Notes: a model not told the origin generated them from the sequence alone. A stretch of DNA of 64,000 nt from Arcobacter sp. F155 (GCF_004116455.1 NZ_PDJU01000012.1:1-64000); one strand, 5' to 3'. Numbered from the stretch's first letter, positions 10,380-20,327 are shown. Translations and numbers: made by a program.

Positions 10380-10443
10380 AGTAACAATTTAGAACTTTTA
10401 AGATAAAATATCTGATTTTAAAAAGGTTTAAGGCAATTAAATA

Positions 10444-12246
10444 ATGTGTGGAATAGTTGGATATATAGGAAAGCAAAATACTACTGAGATTTTATTAGAT
10501 GGTTTAAAAGAGCTTGAATACAGAGGATATGACTCTGCAGGAATTGCACTTTTAAATAAAGAAAAAATAGATGTTTTTAAAGCTTTAGGAAAATTATCAA
10601 ACTTAAAAGAGAAAGTTGAAAAAGCAAATCTTGATACATATTCAATAGGAATAGGTCATACAAGATGGGCAACACATGGAAAGCCAACAGAACTTAATGC
10701 TCACCCTCACTTAGGTGAGTTTTCTTATGTAGTTCATAATGGAATTATTGAAAACTATAAAGAGATAAAAGATGAGCTTCTTGAAAAAGGTCATAAGTTT
10801 GTATCTCAAACAGATACAGAAGTAATAGTTCACCTTTTTGAAAACTATTATAATCTTTGTAATGATGAAGATAAAGCCTTTAATCAAACTATTGAGAGAC
10901 TTGAAGGTGCTTTTTCTATTCTTTTAATTACAAAAGCAAATATTGAAAAAATATTTTTCTTTAAGCATGGAAGCCCCTTAATTATTGCAAAGGGCAAAGA
11001 AGAGGGTGAAGTTTTATTCGCTTCTTCAGATGCTCCTTTAATTGGACTTGCAAATGATGTTGTTTATTTAGAAGACGGAGTTGGAGGAATTGCAACTTCA
11101 AAGGGAATTGAGTTTTTCAGTGATGATTACTTATGGAGTTCTTTACCTTCTTCAAAACAGTTTGCTCAAAAAGATGGTTTTAGATTCTTTATGGAAAAAG
11201 AGATTTATGAGCAAAGCAATGTTGTAAGTGATTGTATGCTTGGAAGAATTCAAGATGAAGAGATTTTATTTGATGAGCTTGACCCTTCTATTTTAGAAGG
11301 AATTGAAGAGATAAATATTTGTGCATGTGGAACTTCATATCATGCGGGAATCACAGCTTCATATCTTTTTGAAAGACTTTCAAAAATTAGATGTAATGTT
11401 GTTATTGCAAGTGAGTTTAGATATAAAGAACCACTTTTAAATAAAAACAGTCTATTTATAGTTATCTCTCAAAGTGGTGAAACCGCAGATACCTTAGAAG
11501 CTTTAAAGATGGCAAAAAATGCAGGACTTAAAACTTTAGTTGTATGTAATGTTGATAACTCTTCTATGACTAGACTTGCAGATAATACTATTCTTACAAG
11601 GGCAGGAATAGAAAAAGGTGTTGCTTCAACAAAAGCCTTCTCTACTCAAACAGTAGTTTTATGGATGCTTTCTTTATATTTTGCTAAGCAAAATGATAAG
11701 ATTTCATCAGAAACTTTACAAAAAGAGATTCATGCATTAAGAGAAGTTCCAAAGTCACTTATTGTAAGTGATAAAATGCATGAAAAAACAAGAAGATTAT
11801 CAAAACGATATCTTCATGGCCATGGTTTTTTCTTTATAGGACGAGATGTCTTTTTCCCATTAGCACTTGAAGGTGCTTTAAAATTAAAAGAAATTTCATA
11901 TTTACATGCAGAAGGATATCCAGCAGGTGAAATGAAACACGGTCCAATCGCATTAGCAGATCCTGAGTTATTCACGATTGCTTTAATGCCTGAAAATTTA
12001 TTATATGACAAAATCAAATCTAATGTTGAAGAGTTAAGTGCTAGAGATTCTACTATTTGTACGATTTCTCCTTTAGAGTTTGAACTTAGTGATGATTTTA
12101 TAAAAACTCAAAAAGCTGATCATTATATGTTAGAGTTTTTTGAAATGTTAGTTGTATTGCAACTTCTATCAATGGAGATCTCAATACGATTAGGAAACGA
12201 TGTTGACATGCCAAGAAACTTGGCTAAGTCAGTAACTGTTGAATAA
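10444..12246 (+). CDS. glmS: glutamine-fructose-6-phosphate aminotransferase (isomerising)
   Basis: GlmS makes glucosamine-6-phosphate from fructose-6-phosphate and glutamine, the first step to UDP-GlcNAc, peptidoglycan and lipid A. The 600-residue protein has the N-terminal amidotransferase domain starting MCGIVGYIG (Cys2 nucleophile, then GIGHTRWATHG) and two SIS domains (ACGTSYHAG and FFIGRDVFFPLALEGALKL). The end DMPRNLAKSVTVE is the family signature. I see no glmS ribozyme in the 64-nt leader. A TAAAAT-type -10 lies near 10405. Confidence 0.97.
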   Translation: MCGIVGYIGKQNTTEILLDGLKELEYRGYDSAGIALLNKEKIDVFKALGKLSNLKEKVEKANLDTYSIGIGHTRWATHGKPTELNAHPHLGEFSYVVHNGIIENYKEIKDELLEKGHKFVSQTDTEVIVHLFENYYNLCNDEDKAFNQTIERLEGAFSILLITKANIEKIFFFKHGSPLIIAKGKEEGEVLFASSDAPLIGLANDVVYLEDGVGGIATSKGIEFFSDDYLWSSLPSSKQFAQKDGFRFFMEKEIYEQSNVVSDCMLGRIQDEEILFDELDPSILEGIEEINICACGTSYHAGITASYLFERLSKIRCNVVIASEFRYKEPLLNKNSLFIVISQSGETADTLEALKMAKNAGLKTLVVCNVDNSSMTRLADNTILTRAGIEKGVASTKAFSTQTVVLWMLSLYFAKQNDKISSETLQKEIHALREVPKSLIVSDKMHEKTRRLSKRYLHGHGFFFIGRDVFFPLALEGALKLKEISYLHAEGYPAGEMKHGPIALADPELFTIALMPENLLYDKIKSNVEELSARDSTICTISPLEFELSDDFIKTQKADHYMLEFFEMLVVLQLLSMEISIRLGNDVDMPRNLAKSVTVE

Positions 12247-12303
12247 ATATTAATTTTTTATTTTTTTAGTGTAGTTTAAAGATAAAAGATAAGTATGTAT
12301 TTG

Positions 12304-12355
12304 ATGGAAAACAAAAATGGAAAACAAAATAGGAAAACAAAAATGGAAAACAAAA
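12304..12355 (+). repeat. four tandem 13-bp units spanning the metK start site
   Basis: The unit ATGGAAAACAAAA occurs at 12304-12316, 12317-12329, 12330-12342 (with TA in place of AT) and 12343-12355, with no spacer. Each unit carries a GGAAAA that can act as a weak ribosome site for the next unit, and three of the four carry an ATG. Units 1 and 4 are in the metK frame; unit 2 is in another frame that stops after 22 codons. Confidence 0.95.
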
Positions 12356-13551
12356 CAAGCTACTTATTTACAAGTGAAGTTGTAAGCCCAGGACACCCAG
12401 ACAAATGTGCAGATATCATTGCTGATACTATAGTTGACAAACTTATTATTGAAGACTCTAATTCAAGAGTTGCTTCAGAAGTTTTTGTTGCTGGTAAGCA
12501 CGTTGTTATTGGTGGAGAGGTTAAGTCAAAATGCCAACTTTCACAAGAAGAATATGAAACACTAGTAAAAGATGCTTTAGCAAAAATTGGTTATGACGGT
12601 AAGTCTGCTTTTACAAAAGAGCAATGCCTTCATCCTGATGATGTAGAAGTACAAGTTTTATTAAACCAACAATCTCCTGATATTTCTCAGGGTGTTGACC
12701 AAGAAACAGGTGATATTGGAGCAGGTGACCAAGGAATTATGTTTGGTTTCGCTTCAAATGAAACGGCAGATTTAATGCCTGCAGCAATTACTTATGCTAG
12801 AATGCTTTGTGATAAAGTATATAACTATGCATTAAAACATAATCAAAAACTTGGAGTTGATATTAAAACTCAAGTTACTGTTGATTATGGTACAAAAGAG
12901 AATTTTGAGAATTGTAAACCTCAAAAAATTCATACAATTGTTGTAAGTGCACCATCAGTAGATGGTATGCCAATTGAAGAGGTAAGAGAGTTAATTCAAG
13001 GTTTAATTGATGATACTGGATTACCAACTGATATGTATAACAAAGATGAGACTATTATTCATATTAATCCAACAGGAAGATATGTATCTCACTCTTCATT
13101 ACATGATTCAGGATTAACTGGAAGAAAACTTATTGTTGACTCTTTTGGTGGTTATTCACCTATTGGTGGTGGAGCTCAGTCTTCAAAAGATTATACAAAA
13201 GTTGATAGATCTGGATTATATGCTGCTAGATGGATTGCAAAAAATATTGTTGCAGCAGGACTTGCTAAAAAAGCAATTGTTCAAATTTCATATGCAATAG
13301 GAGTTGCAAGACCAACTTCAGTAGCAGTTGATACAATGGGTACTTATACTAAATTTGATGATGATAAACTGTCTCAAATTGTAATGGATGAGTACTCATT
13401 AACTCCAAGATGGATTACAGAAAAATTTGGTTTAGATAAACCAAGTGAAAAAACTTTCCTTTATGCTGATGTAGCTTCAAGAGGACAAGTTGGTCAAAGT
13501 GATTATCCTTGGGAAAAACTTGACGAAGTTGAGAAATTAAAAAATATTTAA
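12343..13551 (+). CDS. metK: S-adenosylmethionine synthetase
   Basis: MetK forms S-adenosylmethionine from methionine and ATP. From the ATG at 12343 the protein is 402 residues and starts MENKTSYLFTSEVVSPGHPDK, with the family's His in GHPDK, GAGDQGIMFGFA near residue 128 and the P-loop-like GGGAQSSKDYTKVDRS near residue 272. This start is chosen because homologues begin 6-10 residues before FTSEVVSPGHP and AGGAAAAC precedes it. In-frame starts at 12304 and 12295 would add 13 or 16 low-complexity residues produced by the 13-bp repeat. The repeat makes the true start ambiguous. Confidence 0.96.
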   Translation: MENKTSYLFTSEVVSPGHPDKCADIIADTIVDKLIIEDSNSRVASEVFVAGKHVVIGGEVKSKCQLSQEEYETLVKDALAKIGYDGKSAFTKEQCLHPDDVEVQVLLNQQSPDISQGVDQETGDIGAGDQGIMFGFASNETADLMPAAITYARMLCDKVYNYALKHNQKLGVDIKTQVTVDYGTKENFENCKPQKIHTIVVSAPSVDGMPIEEVRELIQGLIDDTGLPTDMYNKDETIIHINPTGRYVSHSSLHDSGLTGRKLIVDSFGGYSPIGGGAQSSKDYTKVDRSGLYAARWIAKNIVAAGLAKKAIVQISYAIGVARPTSVAVDTMGTYTKFDDDKLSQIVMDEYSLTPRWITEKFGLDKPSEKTFLYADVASRGQVGQSDYPWEKLDEVEKLKNI

Positions 13552-13578
13552 AAAGATAAATTTTAAAAAGGATTTATA

Positions 13579-14445
13579 ATGGATTTAAAAAACTTATTTA
13601 GTAAAATTTCATTTGATAATAAAGAACAACAAGCAACTAAAAAAGATGCACCAACACACTGGATTAAATGTCCAGAGTGTTCATCTTTAATGTTCTTTAA
13701 AGAGGTTGAAAATCAAAACAATATATGCCCAAAATGTAATTTTCACATGAGAATTGGAGCTAAAAGAAGAATAGAGATTTTAGCAGATAGTGACTCTTTT
13801 GTTGAGTATGATGCTGATTTAAAACCTATAGATCCTTTAAAATTTGTTGATAAAAAATCTTATAAAAAAAGAGTTGACGAAGCTGAAAAGAAAACAGGTA
13901 GAACTTCTGCTGTTATTAGTGGTGAGTGTACAATCAATGGTTTACCAGTACAAGTAGTTGTATTTGACTTTGCATTTATGGGTGGTTCTTTAGGTTCTGT
14001 TGAAGGTGAAAAAATTGTTAGAGCTGTAAATAGAGCTATGGAAAAACACCAAGGTTTAATTATTGTTTCTGCTTCAGGTGGAGCTAGAATGCAAGAATCA
14101 ACTTTCTCTTTAATGCAAATGGCAAAAACATCTGCAGCACTAAAGAAAATGGACCAAGCAAAACTTCCTTATATCTCAGTTTTAACTGATCCAACTATGG
14201 GTGGTGTTTCTGCTTCATTTGCTTTCTTAGGTGATATTATTATGGCAGAACCAGGTGCATTAGTTGGATTTGCTGGACAAAGAGTTATTAAACAAACTAT
14301 TGGTGCAGATTTACCAGAAGGTTTCCAAAGAGCTGAATTCTTATTAGAAAAAGGTTCAATTGATATGGTTGTTAATAGAAGTGATATGAAGAAAACTCTA
14401 TCTGATCTTTTAACAATGTTCTACAAAGATAGCCAAGTTAGCTAA
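13579..14445 (+). CDS. accD: acetyl-CoA carboxylase carboxyltransferase subunit beta
   Basis: AccD with AccA transfers the carboxyl group from biotin to acetyl-CoA to start fatty acid synthesis. In the 288-residue protein a four-cysteine zinc ribbon lies near residues 31-53 (CPEC and CPKC). The crotonase-fold body has [23 protein letters not shown] and [15 protein letters not shown], and the oxyanion segment [14 protein letters not shown]. Length is typical. AAAAGGA precedes the ATG, 28 nt after metK. accA is not present here, as in many bacteria. Confidence 0.96.
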   Translation: MDLKNLFSKISFDNKEQQATKKDAPTHWIKCPECSSLMFFKEVENQNNICPKCNFHMRIGAKRRIEILADSDSFVEYDADLKPIDPLKFVDKKSYKKRVDEAEKKTGRTSAVISGECTINGLPVQVVVFDFAFMGGSLGSVEGEKIVRAVNRAMEKHQGLIIVSASGGARMQESTFSLMQMAKTSAALKKMDQAKLPYISVLTDPTMGGVSASFAFLGDIIMAEPGALVGFAGQRVIKQTIGADLPEGFQRAEFLLEKGSIDMVVNRSDMKKTLSDLLTMFYKDSQVS

Positions 14446-14452
14446 TTTTTTA

Positions 14453-14481
14453 ATAGAATCCCTTTTGGGATTTCTATTTTA
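14453..14481 (+). terminator. accD terminator-like hairpin
   Basis: AGAATCCC (14455-14462) pairs with GGGATTTCT (14467-14475) with one bulged T and a TTTT loop, followed by ATTTTATC. It lies between the accD stop and rlmH, whose ATG comes only 7 nt later, so read-through or a promoter inside accD must feed rlmH. Confidence 0.5.
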
Positions 14482-14487
14482 TCTCTC

Positions 14488-14943
14488 ATGAAAATAAATA
14501 TATATGCAATAGTAAAACCTAGTAGTGATGATTTTGATAAATTAAATAAAGAGTTTATTAAAATGTGTTCAAAGTATGCAAAGGTTGAAGTTCATCATAT
14601 CTTCGATAAAAATATTGCAAAAGCTCAAAATATATCTCAAAATGAAGCACAAAAATCTTATACACAAGCTTTTGAAAAATATCTAAATGGACATTGTATA
14701 GCACTTGATGTTCTTGGAAAAAAAGTTGATAGCTTTAAATTCTCAAAAATGATTTCAAATGATAGTGAAGTTAACTTTTTCATAGGCGGAGCATACGGCT
14801 TTGAAAGGGACTTTTTAAATAAATGTCAAAGTGTAATTAGTCTTAGTGATTTAACTATGGCACATAAAGTTGTAACTGTAGTTTTATTAGAACAAATCTT
14901 CCGAGGCCTTGCTATAAAGAACAATCATCCATATCATAAATAA
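14488..14943 (+). CDS. rlmH: 23S rRNA pseudouridine-1915 N3-methyltransferase
   Basis: RlmH methylates pseudouridine 1915 in helix 69 of 23S rRNA on assembled 70S ribosomes. The 151-residue SPOUT protein shows FFIGGAYGFERDF (SAM-binding knot), SLSDLTMAHKVVTVVLLEQIFR and the invariant end HPYHK. Length matches the family. No ribosome site is obvious before the ATG, which follows TTTATCTCTC, so initiation may be weak or leaderless-like. Confidence 0.95.
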   Translation: MKINIYAIVKPSSDDFDKLNKEFIKMCSKYAKVEVHHIFDKNIAKAQNISQNEAQKSYTQAFEKYLNGHCIALDVLGKKVDSFKFSKMISNDSEVNFFIGGAYGFERDFLNKCQSVISLSDLTMAHKVVTVVLLEQIFRGLAIKNNHPYHK

Positions 14944-14992
14944 TTTATAATATTTTCAGTATAATTGCAAAATTTTTTAAATAAGGTATAAT

Positions 14993-15346
14993 ATGGCTAA
15001 TGCAAAACAGATTGAAGAGTTGAAAAATATTCTTGTCGAAAGAAGAGATTTAATCACTCAAAACATTCAAGGTAGTAGAGATAGTATCGATTCTTTAAAA
15101 AACTCTGAGTGTAATGATGAGTATGATTATGCAGAGGTTTCAAGTGATAGTTTTAAGGAAGGGATTATCGCTAACCAACAAATTAAAGAGTTAAATGAGA
15201 TTGAAGACGCATTAAAAAGAATTGAAAAAGGTACTTATGGTACTTGTGAAATGTGTGATGAGTCTATTGCTATTGGAAGACTTAGAGCAAAACCATTTGC
15301 AAAGTATTGTACTCCTTGTAGAGAGATTCACGAAAAAGAACAATAA
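14993..15346 (+). CDS. DksA/TraR-type C4 zinc finger protein
   Basis: A 117-residue protein with a long N-terminal coiled coil (residues 1-75) and a C-terminal C4 finger, CEMC near residue 84 and CTPC near residue 108, separated by DESIAIGRLRAKPFAKY. This is the layout of DksA, which enters the RNA polymerase secondary channel and works with ppGpp. The coiled-coil tip contains SSDSFKEG where DksA usually has acidic DxxDxA, so it may be a DksA homologue with altered activity. It precedes an unknown membrane protein by 15 nt. Confidence 0.85.
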   Translation: MANAKQIEELKNILVERRDLITQNIQGSRDSIDSLKNSECNDEYDYAEVSSDSFKEGIIANQQIKELNEIEDALKRIEKGTYGTCEMCDESIAIGRLRAKPFAKYCTPCREIHEKEQ

Positions 15347-15361
15347 TAAAAAGGATTTTAT

Positions 15362-16378
15362 GTGGGACTTAAAAAATATATAGGGTTTTCCCTTTTATTA
15401 ATAATTGCTGTAGCACTTTATGTTTATAGTGTAGAAAGTGGTAGTTACGAAATTACAGTTTTAGATTATACTATGCAGTTACCAACTGTTTTATGGATAA
15501 TAATTCCAGTTGCAGCATTATTCTTTTTTACAGTTCTACATTTAGTATTTTATGGTTCATTAAACTTCTTCAAAACAAGAGGTTTTATCAAAGATGAAGA
15601 ATCAATTGTAGAAACAATCAAGTCTTTATTACTTCAAAAAGAAGATAAAAGAAGATTTAAAACTCAAGGCTATAAAAACCTTGCTTCAATTTTAAAACAG
15701 TTAGATATCTCTGTAAAAGAAGGTACATTTACTTCTTCAAATGAAGAGTTAAATACTATTGTAGCTTCAATAAAAGATATTGAATCAGGTAAGCATATTG
15801 CTGATAAGAGTTTAAAACTTAATCCTGATTCAGCCTTAGCTAAAAAGAATTTAATTAATAAAATCAATGAACAAATTGATTATGCTGTTGATGTATTAAA
15901 AAAACAAGATAATTTTGCAGAAGAAGTTGTAAAAGCAGCATTTTATACAGTATTAGAAAACAAAAGCATGACTACTGTTAAAAAGGTTTACTCAAATGTA
16001 AAACTTACAAAAGACATGGCTTTAAAACTATTTTTAAAAGATATTGATAATTCAGAATTTGGATTATCTAAAGAAGAAATACAAAAGATTACTAAAAGTT
16101 TAGATTATACAGAACAAGAGTTTTTAACTCTTGCAAAATTATACAAAGATGCATTAAATCCAGACAAACTATTAGACCTTTTTGAAACATTATCAAATGA
16201 TAATGAAGCAGCCGCTGGTGCATATTTTTATATTCTATTAGAGCTTGAAATGATTGAGAAGCTAAAAGATTTATTATCAGGATACAATGATGATGAACAT
16301 AAAGCTATTAGAGCTGTACTAGATTTAAAAGATGCGGGTAAACACTACTCTTTAGAAGACATAACTAACATAAACTAA
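15362..16378 (+). CDS. two-TM membrane protein of unknown function
   Basis: A 338-residue protein that I do not recognise. Two hydrophobic helices lie at about residues 5-24 and 42-67, flanked by Lys/Arg, so both ends are likely cytoplasmic. The remaining 260 residues are acidic, helical and without cysteine motifs, with TPR-like spacing of Leu/Ala (for example IADKSLKLNPDSALAKKNL). The start is GTG at 15362, with AAAAAGGA 7 nt before it. It lies 15 nt after the dksA-like gene and 2 nt before dus, so it belongs to that operon. It may be a membrane-tethered scaffold; that is inference. Confidence 0.7.
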   Translation: MGLKKYIGFSLLLIIAVALYVYSVESGSYEITVLDYTMQLPTVLWIIIPVAALFFFTVLHLVFYGSLNFFKTRGFIKDEESIVETIKSLLLQKEDKRRFKTQGYKNLASILKQLDISVKEGTFTSSNEELNTIVASIKDIESGKHIADKSLKLNPDSALAKKNLINKINEQIDYAVDVLKKQDNFAEEVVKAAFYTVLENKSMTTVKKVYSNVKLTKDMALKLFLKDIDNSEFGLSKEEIQKITKSLDYTEQEFLTLAKLYKDALNPDKLLDLFETLSNDNEAAAGAYFYILLELEMIEKLKDLLSGYNDDEHKAIRAVLDLKDAGKHYSLEDITNIN

Positions 16379-16380
16379 TA

Positions 16381-17313
16381 ATGACAAAAAAAATTGACTT
16401 TAGCCAGCCACTTATTGTGCTGGCACCACTAGCAGGATATACAGACTTACCTTTTAGATCTGTTGTTAAAAAATTTGGTGCAGACGTAACTATTTCTGAA
16501 ATGATTTCTTCAAATGCCCTTGTTTATAAATCAGAAAAAACAAGAAAAATGATTGAAAAATCTCCACAAGAAGATCCATATATTGTTCAAATAGCTGGAA
16601 ATAAACCAGAACTAGTAAGAGATGCCGTTGAAATCTTAAATGATATAGAAGGAATTGATGGTATTGATTTAAACTGTGGTTGTCCTGCTCCTAAAGTATT
16701 TAATCATGGTTCAGGTTCTAACCTTCTAGGTGATTTGAAAAAACTAGAAGAGATTTTAGGTACAGTAAAAAAATACTCTAAAAAACAATATACTAGTGCA
16801 AAAGTAAGACTAGGGGTTGATACAAAAATTCCAGTAGAGATTGGAAAAGCAGTTGAAGCTTGTGGTGTTGACTTTGTATCTGTTCATGGTAGAACAAGAG
16901 CAGGAAAATATAAAGCTCCTGTTGATTATGATGCAATTAAAGCTATGAAAGAAGCTGTATCAATTCCCGTTATTGCAAATGGAGATATAAAAGACTACAC
17001 GAAAGCTCAAGAGGTATTAAAGTATACTAATGCAGATGGTGTAATGATTGGACGTGGTGCAATTGGTAAACCATGGGTATTCTATCAACTAAAGCATGGA
17101 ATTGAAGATATTAGTGCAGATAAAAAAAGAGAAATTATCTTAGAGCACTTTGATGCAGTAATTGATTTTCATGGTATTCATGGAGCAGTTATGTTTAGAA
17201 AACTGCTTCATTCATACTCTAAAGGTTATCAAGGTGCAGCAGAGTTTAGAGATATAATTAATCGTATAAATGATGAAAAAGTCATGCGAGATATGATAGA
17301 AAACTTTTTTTAA
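16381..17313 (+). CDS. dusB: tRNA-dihydrouridine synthase (DusB type)
   Basis: This FMN enzyme reduces uridine to dihydrouridine in tRNA D-loops. The 310-residue protein shows LAPLAGYTDLPFRSVVKKFG, the catalytic Cys in LNCGCPAPKV near residue 100, VHGRTRAGKYK, and ADGVMIGRGAIGKPWVF near residue 221. The layout is that of DusB rather than DusA. It follows the unknown membrane gene by 2 nt. Confidence 0.93.
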   Translation: MTKKIDFSQPLIVLAPLAGYTDLPFRSVVKKFGADVTISEMISSNALVYKSEKTRKMIEKSPQEDPYIVQIAGNKPELVRDAVEILNDIEGIDGIDLNCGCPAPKVFNHGSGSNLLGDLKKLEEILGTVKKYSKKQYTSAKVRLGVDTKIPVEIGKAVEACGVDFVSVHGRTRAGKYKAPVDYDAIKAMKEAVSIPVIANGDIKDYTKAQEVLKYTNADGVMIGRGAIGKPWVFYQLKHGIEDISADKKREIILEHFDAVIDFHGIHGAVMFRKLLHSYSKGYQGAAEFRDIINRINDEKVMRDMIENFF

Positions 17314-17359
17314 AAGCTATTTAGTTAGAATAGCTACTATTTAAATTTTAAGGAACAAA

Positions 17360-18181
17360 TTGACAGATTATTATTATGAGTTAATAGTTGAGCCAGAAGA
17401 AAATTATGAAGTTTTCCTTGACCTAGTTGCAGCATTAACTAACGAAGCAATAGAAGAGTTTGATGGAAAAATTATTGCTAGAAGTGAAGATGATTTAGAA
17501 GATATAAAAGAGGGAATTGAAAAATTCTCTCAAGCAGTTAATATCAACTGTAAAATGACCTTAACAAAAAAAGAGAATGAAGACTGGATAAAACAGTATC
17601 AAGAGTCTGTAAAATCAGTTGAAGTAGGGAAATTTTTTGTAAGACCTTCTTGGGAAGAAAAAAGAGATGATAAAATAGATATTATCATTGACCCTGCTTT
17701 ATCTTTTGGTTCAGGTCACCATGAAACAACATCTTCTTGCCTTGAAGCAATTAGTTCTTATGCAAAAGAAGATTATGAAGTAATTGATGTGGGAACAGGA
17801 AGTGGTATTTTAGCAATTGGAGCTTCTAAGTTGGGTTGTAAAGTAGATATTTGTGATACAGATGAAGTTTGTATTAAAGATACTGCATCAAACTTTGAAC
17901 TTAATAGTACTACTTTTAATAATTCATGGGTAGGTTCTGCAAACAATGTTAAAGATAAAAAATATGACATGGTAATTGCAAATATCGTTGCAGACGTATT
18001 AGTATTTATTCATAATGATTTAAAAAAATGCTTAAAAGATGATGGTATACTAGTTATATCAGGTATTTTAGATAAACATAAAGATAAGGTACTTAGAAAA
18101 TTTAAAGACTTAGAGCAGTTAGAGCTTATTCATAAAAATGAGTGGATAACAGTAATATTTAAAAAACAGGAGTTAATTTAA
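17360..18181 (+). CDS. prmA: ribosomal protein L11 methyltransferase
   Basis: PrmA methylates L11 using SAM. The 273-residue protein has the N-terminal substrate domain, then FGSGHHETTSSCLEAI, the SAM motif VIDVGTGSGILAIGASKLG near residue 140, and ANIVADVLVF. The start is TTG at 17360, supported by TTAAGGAAC 7-12 nt before it and by MTDYYYEL matching homologues. The stop is directly adjacent to the ftsH ATG, so the two are coupled; a prmA-ftsH pair is common in Campylobacterota. Confidence 0.94.
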   Translation: MTDYYYELIVEPEENYEVFLDLVAALTNEAIEEFDGKIIARSEDDLEDIKEGIEKFSQAVNINCKMTLTKKENEDWIKQYQESVKSVEVGKFFVRPSWEEKRDDKIDIIIDPALSFGSGHHETTSSCLEAISSYAKEDYEVIDVGTGSGILAIGASKLGCKVDICDTDEVCIKDTASNFELNSTTFNNSWVGSANNVKDKKYDMVIANIVADVLVFIHNDLKKCLKDDGILVISGILDKHKDKVLRKFKDLEQLELIHKNEWITVIFKKQELI

Positions 18182-20275
18182 ATGAAGAATCGACCAGATA
18201 AAAATGGCCAAGATAACAACAATAATAACAATAACTTTTTTAATAATAATCCATTATTAGTATTTGTTGTTTTCTCAATAGTTACTATTTTTGTATTTAA
18301 AACATTATTCCCTGAGGGTAACTCTCAAATGGGTACTGTAGCAAATCAAAATATTGCTGCTTATGGACAAGCTAAAAAGCAAACTATTGCATACTCAGAA
18401 CTTAAGAAATTAATTTCTACTGGAAGTATCCAATATGTAGGAATTGGAAATACTCAAATTAAAGCAGTAAGTAAACCAGCAAATGGACAAGTTACTACTT
18501 ATACAGTAAGAAGAGTAGTTCCAGATAATACTTTAATTCCTTCATTAGAAGAAAAAGGTATCTCTTATGGTGGTATCAATGAAGAGAATTTATTAGCAGA
18601 TGTACTATTTGGATGGGTTTTACCAATCTTTATTTTCTTTGCAATTTGGATGTTCCTAGCAAGAAGAATGTCTAAATCTATGGGTGGAGGTTCTGGAGGA
18701 ATTCTAGGAATCGGAAGCTCTAAGAAAATGATTAATTCTGAAAAGCCAAATGTTAAATTTGAAGATATGGCTGGAAATAAAGAGGCAAAAGAAGAAGTAC
18801 AAGAAGTTGTAGACTTCTTATCTGACCCTGAAAGATATGTAAAACTTGGAGCTCAAATTCCAAAGGGTGTTCTATTAGTAGGACCTCCAGGTACTGGTAA
18901 AACATTATTAGCAAAAGCAGTTGCTGGTGAAGCAGATGTTGAATTCTTATCTGTTTCTGGTTCTGCATTTATTGAAATGTTTGTTGGTGTTGGTGCTTCA
19001 AGAGTTAGAGACCTTTTTGAGCAAGCTAAAAAAGCAGCTCCTGCAATTATCTTTATTGATGAGATTGATGCAATTGGTAAAAGTAGAGCATCTGGTGGAC
19101 CAATGGGTGGAAATGATGAGAGAGAACAAACTCTAAATCAACTTCTTGCTGAAATGGATGGTTTCTCAACTGAAGCTGCTCCTGTTATTGTATTAGCAGC
19201 TACAAATAGACCAGAGGTTCTTGACCCAGCATTATTAAGACCAGGAAGATTTGATAGACAAGTTTTAGTTGATAAGCCTGACTATGAAGGAAGAATTGAA
19301 ATTCTTAAAGTTCATATTAAAGATGTAAAATTAGGTAAAAATGTTGACTTAAAAGAAGTAGCTAAAATGACAGCAGGTCTTGCTGGTGCAGACTTAGCAA
19401 ATATCATTAATGAAGCAGCACTTTTAGCAGGTCGAGCTAAAAAAGATCAAGTTGACCCAAGTGATTTCAAAGAAGCAGTTGAAAGACAAATTGCAGGACT
19501 TGAAAAGAAATCAAGAAGAATTTCTCCAAAAGAGAGAAAGATTGTTGCTTACCATGAATCAGGTCACGCATTAATTGCAGAGATTACAAAAGGTGCTAAA
19601 AAAGTAAATAAAGTATCAATTGTACCAAGAGGTTTAGCAGCTTTAGGATATACACTTAATACTCCAGAAGAGAACAAATACTTAATGCAAAAACATGAGC
19701 TAATAGCTGAAGTTGATACACTACTTGGTGGTAGAGCAGCTGAGGAAGTATTTATTGGTGAGATTTCAACAGGTGCTGGAAATGACCTTGAAAGAGCTAC
19801 TGATATTATTAAGTCAATGGCATCTATTTATGGAATGAGTGATGTTGCAGGTCTTATGGTTTTAGAAAAAAGACAAAACCAATTCTTAGGTGGACAAACT
19901 CAAAAAGACTTCTCAGATGAGATGGCAAAAAATCTTGATGACCATGTTAAGACTGTATTAAATGAAAGATATGAAGCAGTATTACAAGAGTTAAGAGACC
20001 ATAAAGAAGCAATTGAGCAAATGACAGCTGAATTACTTGATATTGAAGTTATCTCTGGTGAAAGAGTAAGAGAGATTATCAAAGAAAACGGTGGAGTTGT
20101 TTTTGAAGATGAAGATTTACATACTGAAGCTTTAAATGAAGATGAAGATGAAGAATCTTCAGAAAAAGAGAATACTGAAACTAAAGAAAACACTACTGAA
20201 GAAACTAATACAGTTGAAGAAGATACTACATCTTTAACTGATGAAAATAGTTCTACTAAAGACGATACTAAATAA
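18182..20275 (+). CDS. ftsH: ATP-dependent zinc metalloprotease FtsH
   Basis: A 697-residue membrane-bound AAA+ protease that degrades misfolded and regulatory membrane proteins. It has an Asn-rich cytoplasmic head, TM1 (about residues 24-40), a periplasmic loop, TM2 (about 143-161), Walker [11 protein letters not shown] near residue 240, Walker [15 protein letters not shown] ([18 protein letters not shown]), and the zinc site HESGH near residue 461 with Asp in the later [10 protein letters not shown]. The last 45 residues are Glu/Thr-rich and disordered. A strong terminator follows. Confidence 0.97.
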   Translation: MKNRPDKNGQDNNNNNNNFFNNNPLLVFVVFSIVTIFVFKTLFPEGNSQMGTVANQNIAAYGQAKKQTIAYSELKKLISTGSIQYVGIGNTQIKAVSKPANGQVTTYTVRRVVPDNTLIPSLEEKGISYGGINEENLLADVLFGWVLPIFIFFAIWMFLARRMSKSMGGGSGGILGIGSSKKMINSEKPNVKFEDMAGNKEAKEEVQEVVDFLSDPERYVKLGAQIPKGVLLVGPPGTGKTLLAKAVAGEADVEFLSVSGSAFIEMFVGVGASRVRDLFEQAKKAAPAIIFIDEIDAIGKSRASGGPMGGNDEREQTLNQLLAEMDGFSTEAAPVIVLAATNRPEVLDPALLRPGRFDRQVLVDKPDYEGRIEILKVHIKDVKLGKNVDLKEVAKMTAGLAGADLANIINEAALLAGRAKKDQVDPSDFKEAVERQIAGLEKKSRRISPKERKIVAYHESGHALIAEITKGAKKVNKVSIVPRGLAALGYTLNTPEENKYLMQKHELIAEVDTLLGGRAAEEVFIGEISTGAGNDLERATDIIKSMASIYGMSDVAGLMVLEKRQNQFLGGQTQKDFSDEMAKNLDDHVKTVLNERYEAVLQELRDHKEAIEQMTAELLDIEVISGERVREIIKENGGVVFEDEDLHTEALNEDEDEESSEKENTETKENTTEETNTVEEDTTSLTDENSSTKDDTK

Positions 20276-20300
20276 AATCCCCCTAAAATATATGCTAAAG

Positions 20301-20327
20301 AAAAAGTAAGGTTTTCCTTACTTTTTT
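20301..20327 (+). terminator. ftsH terminator
   Basis: AAAAAGTAAGG (20301-20311), TTTT loop, CCTTACTTTTTT (20316-20327). The T-run overlaps the 3' arm. It ends the dksA-to-ftsH series. Confidence 0.85.

Noticed and set aside
10380-10443. glmS ribozyme
   Set aside because: The 64-nt leader has no ribozyme core; these ribozymes are largely restricted to Firmicutes-type bacteria.
12247-12303. SAM riboswitch before metK
   Set aside because: The leader is almost pure A/T with no conserved SAM-box stems.
12295-12342. Earlier ATG starts for metK at 12295 and 12304
   Set aside because: They add only repeat-derived residues, and homologues begin near the 12343 start. They are noted as possible alternative starts, not chosen.
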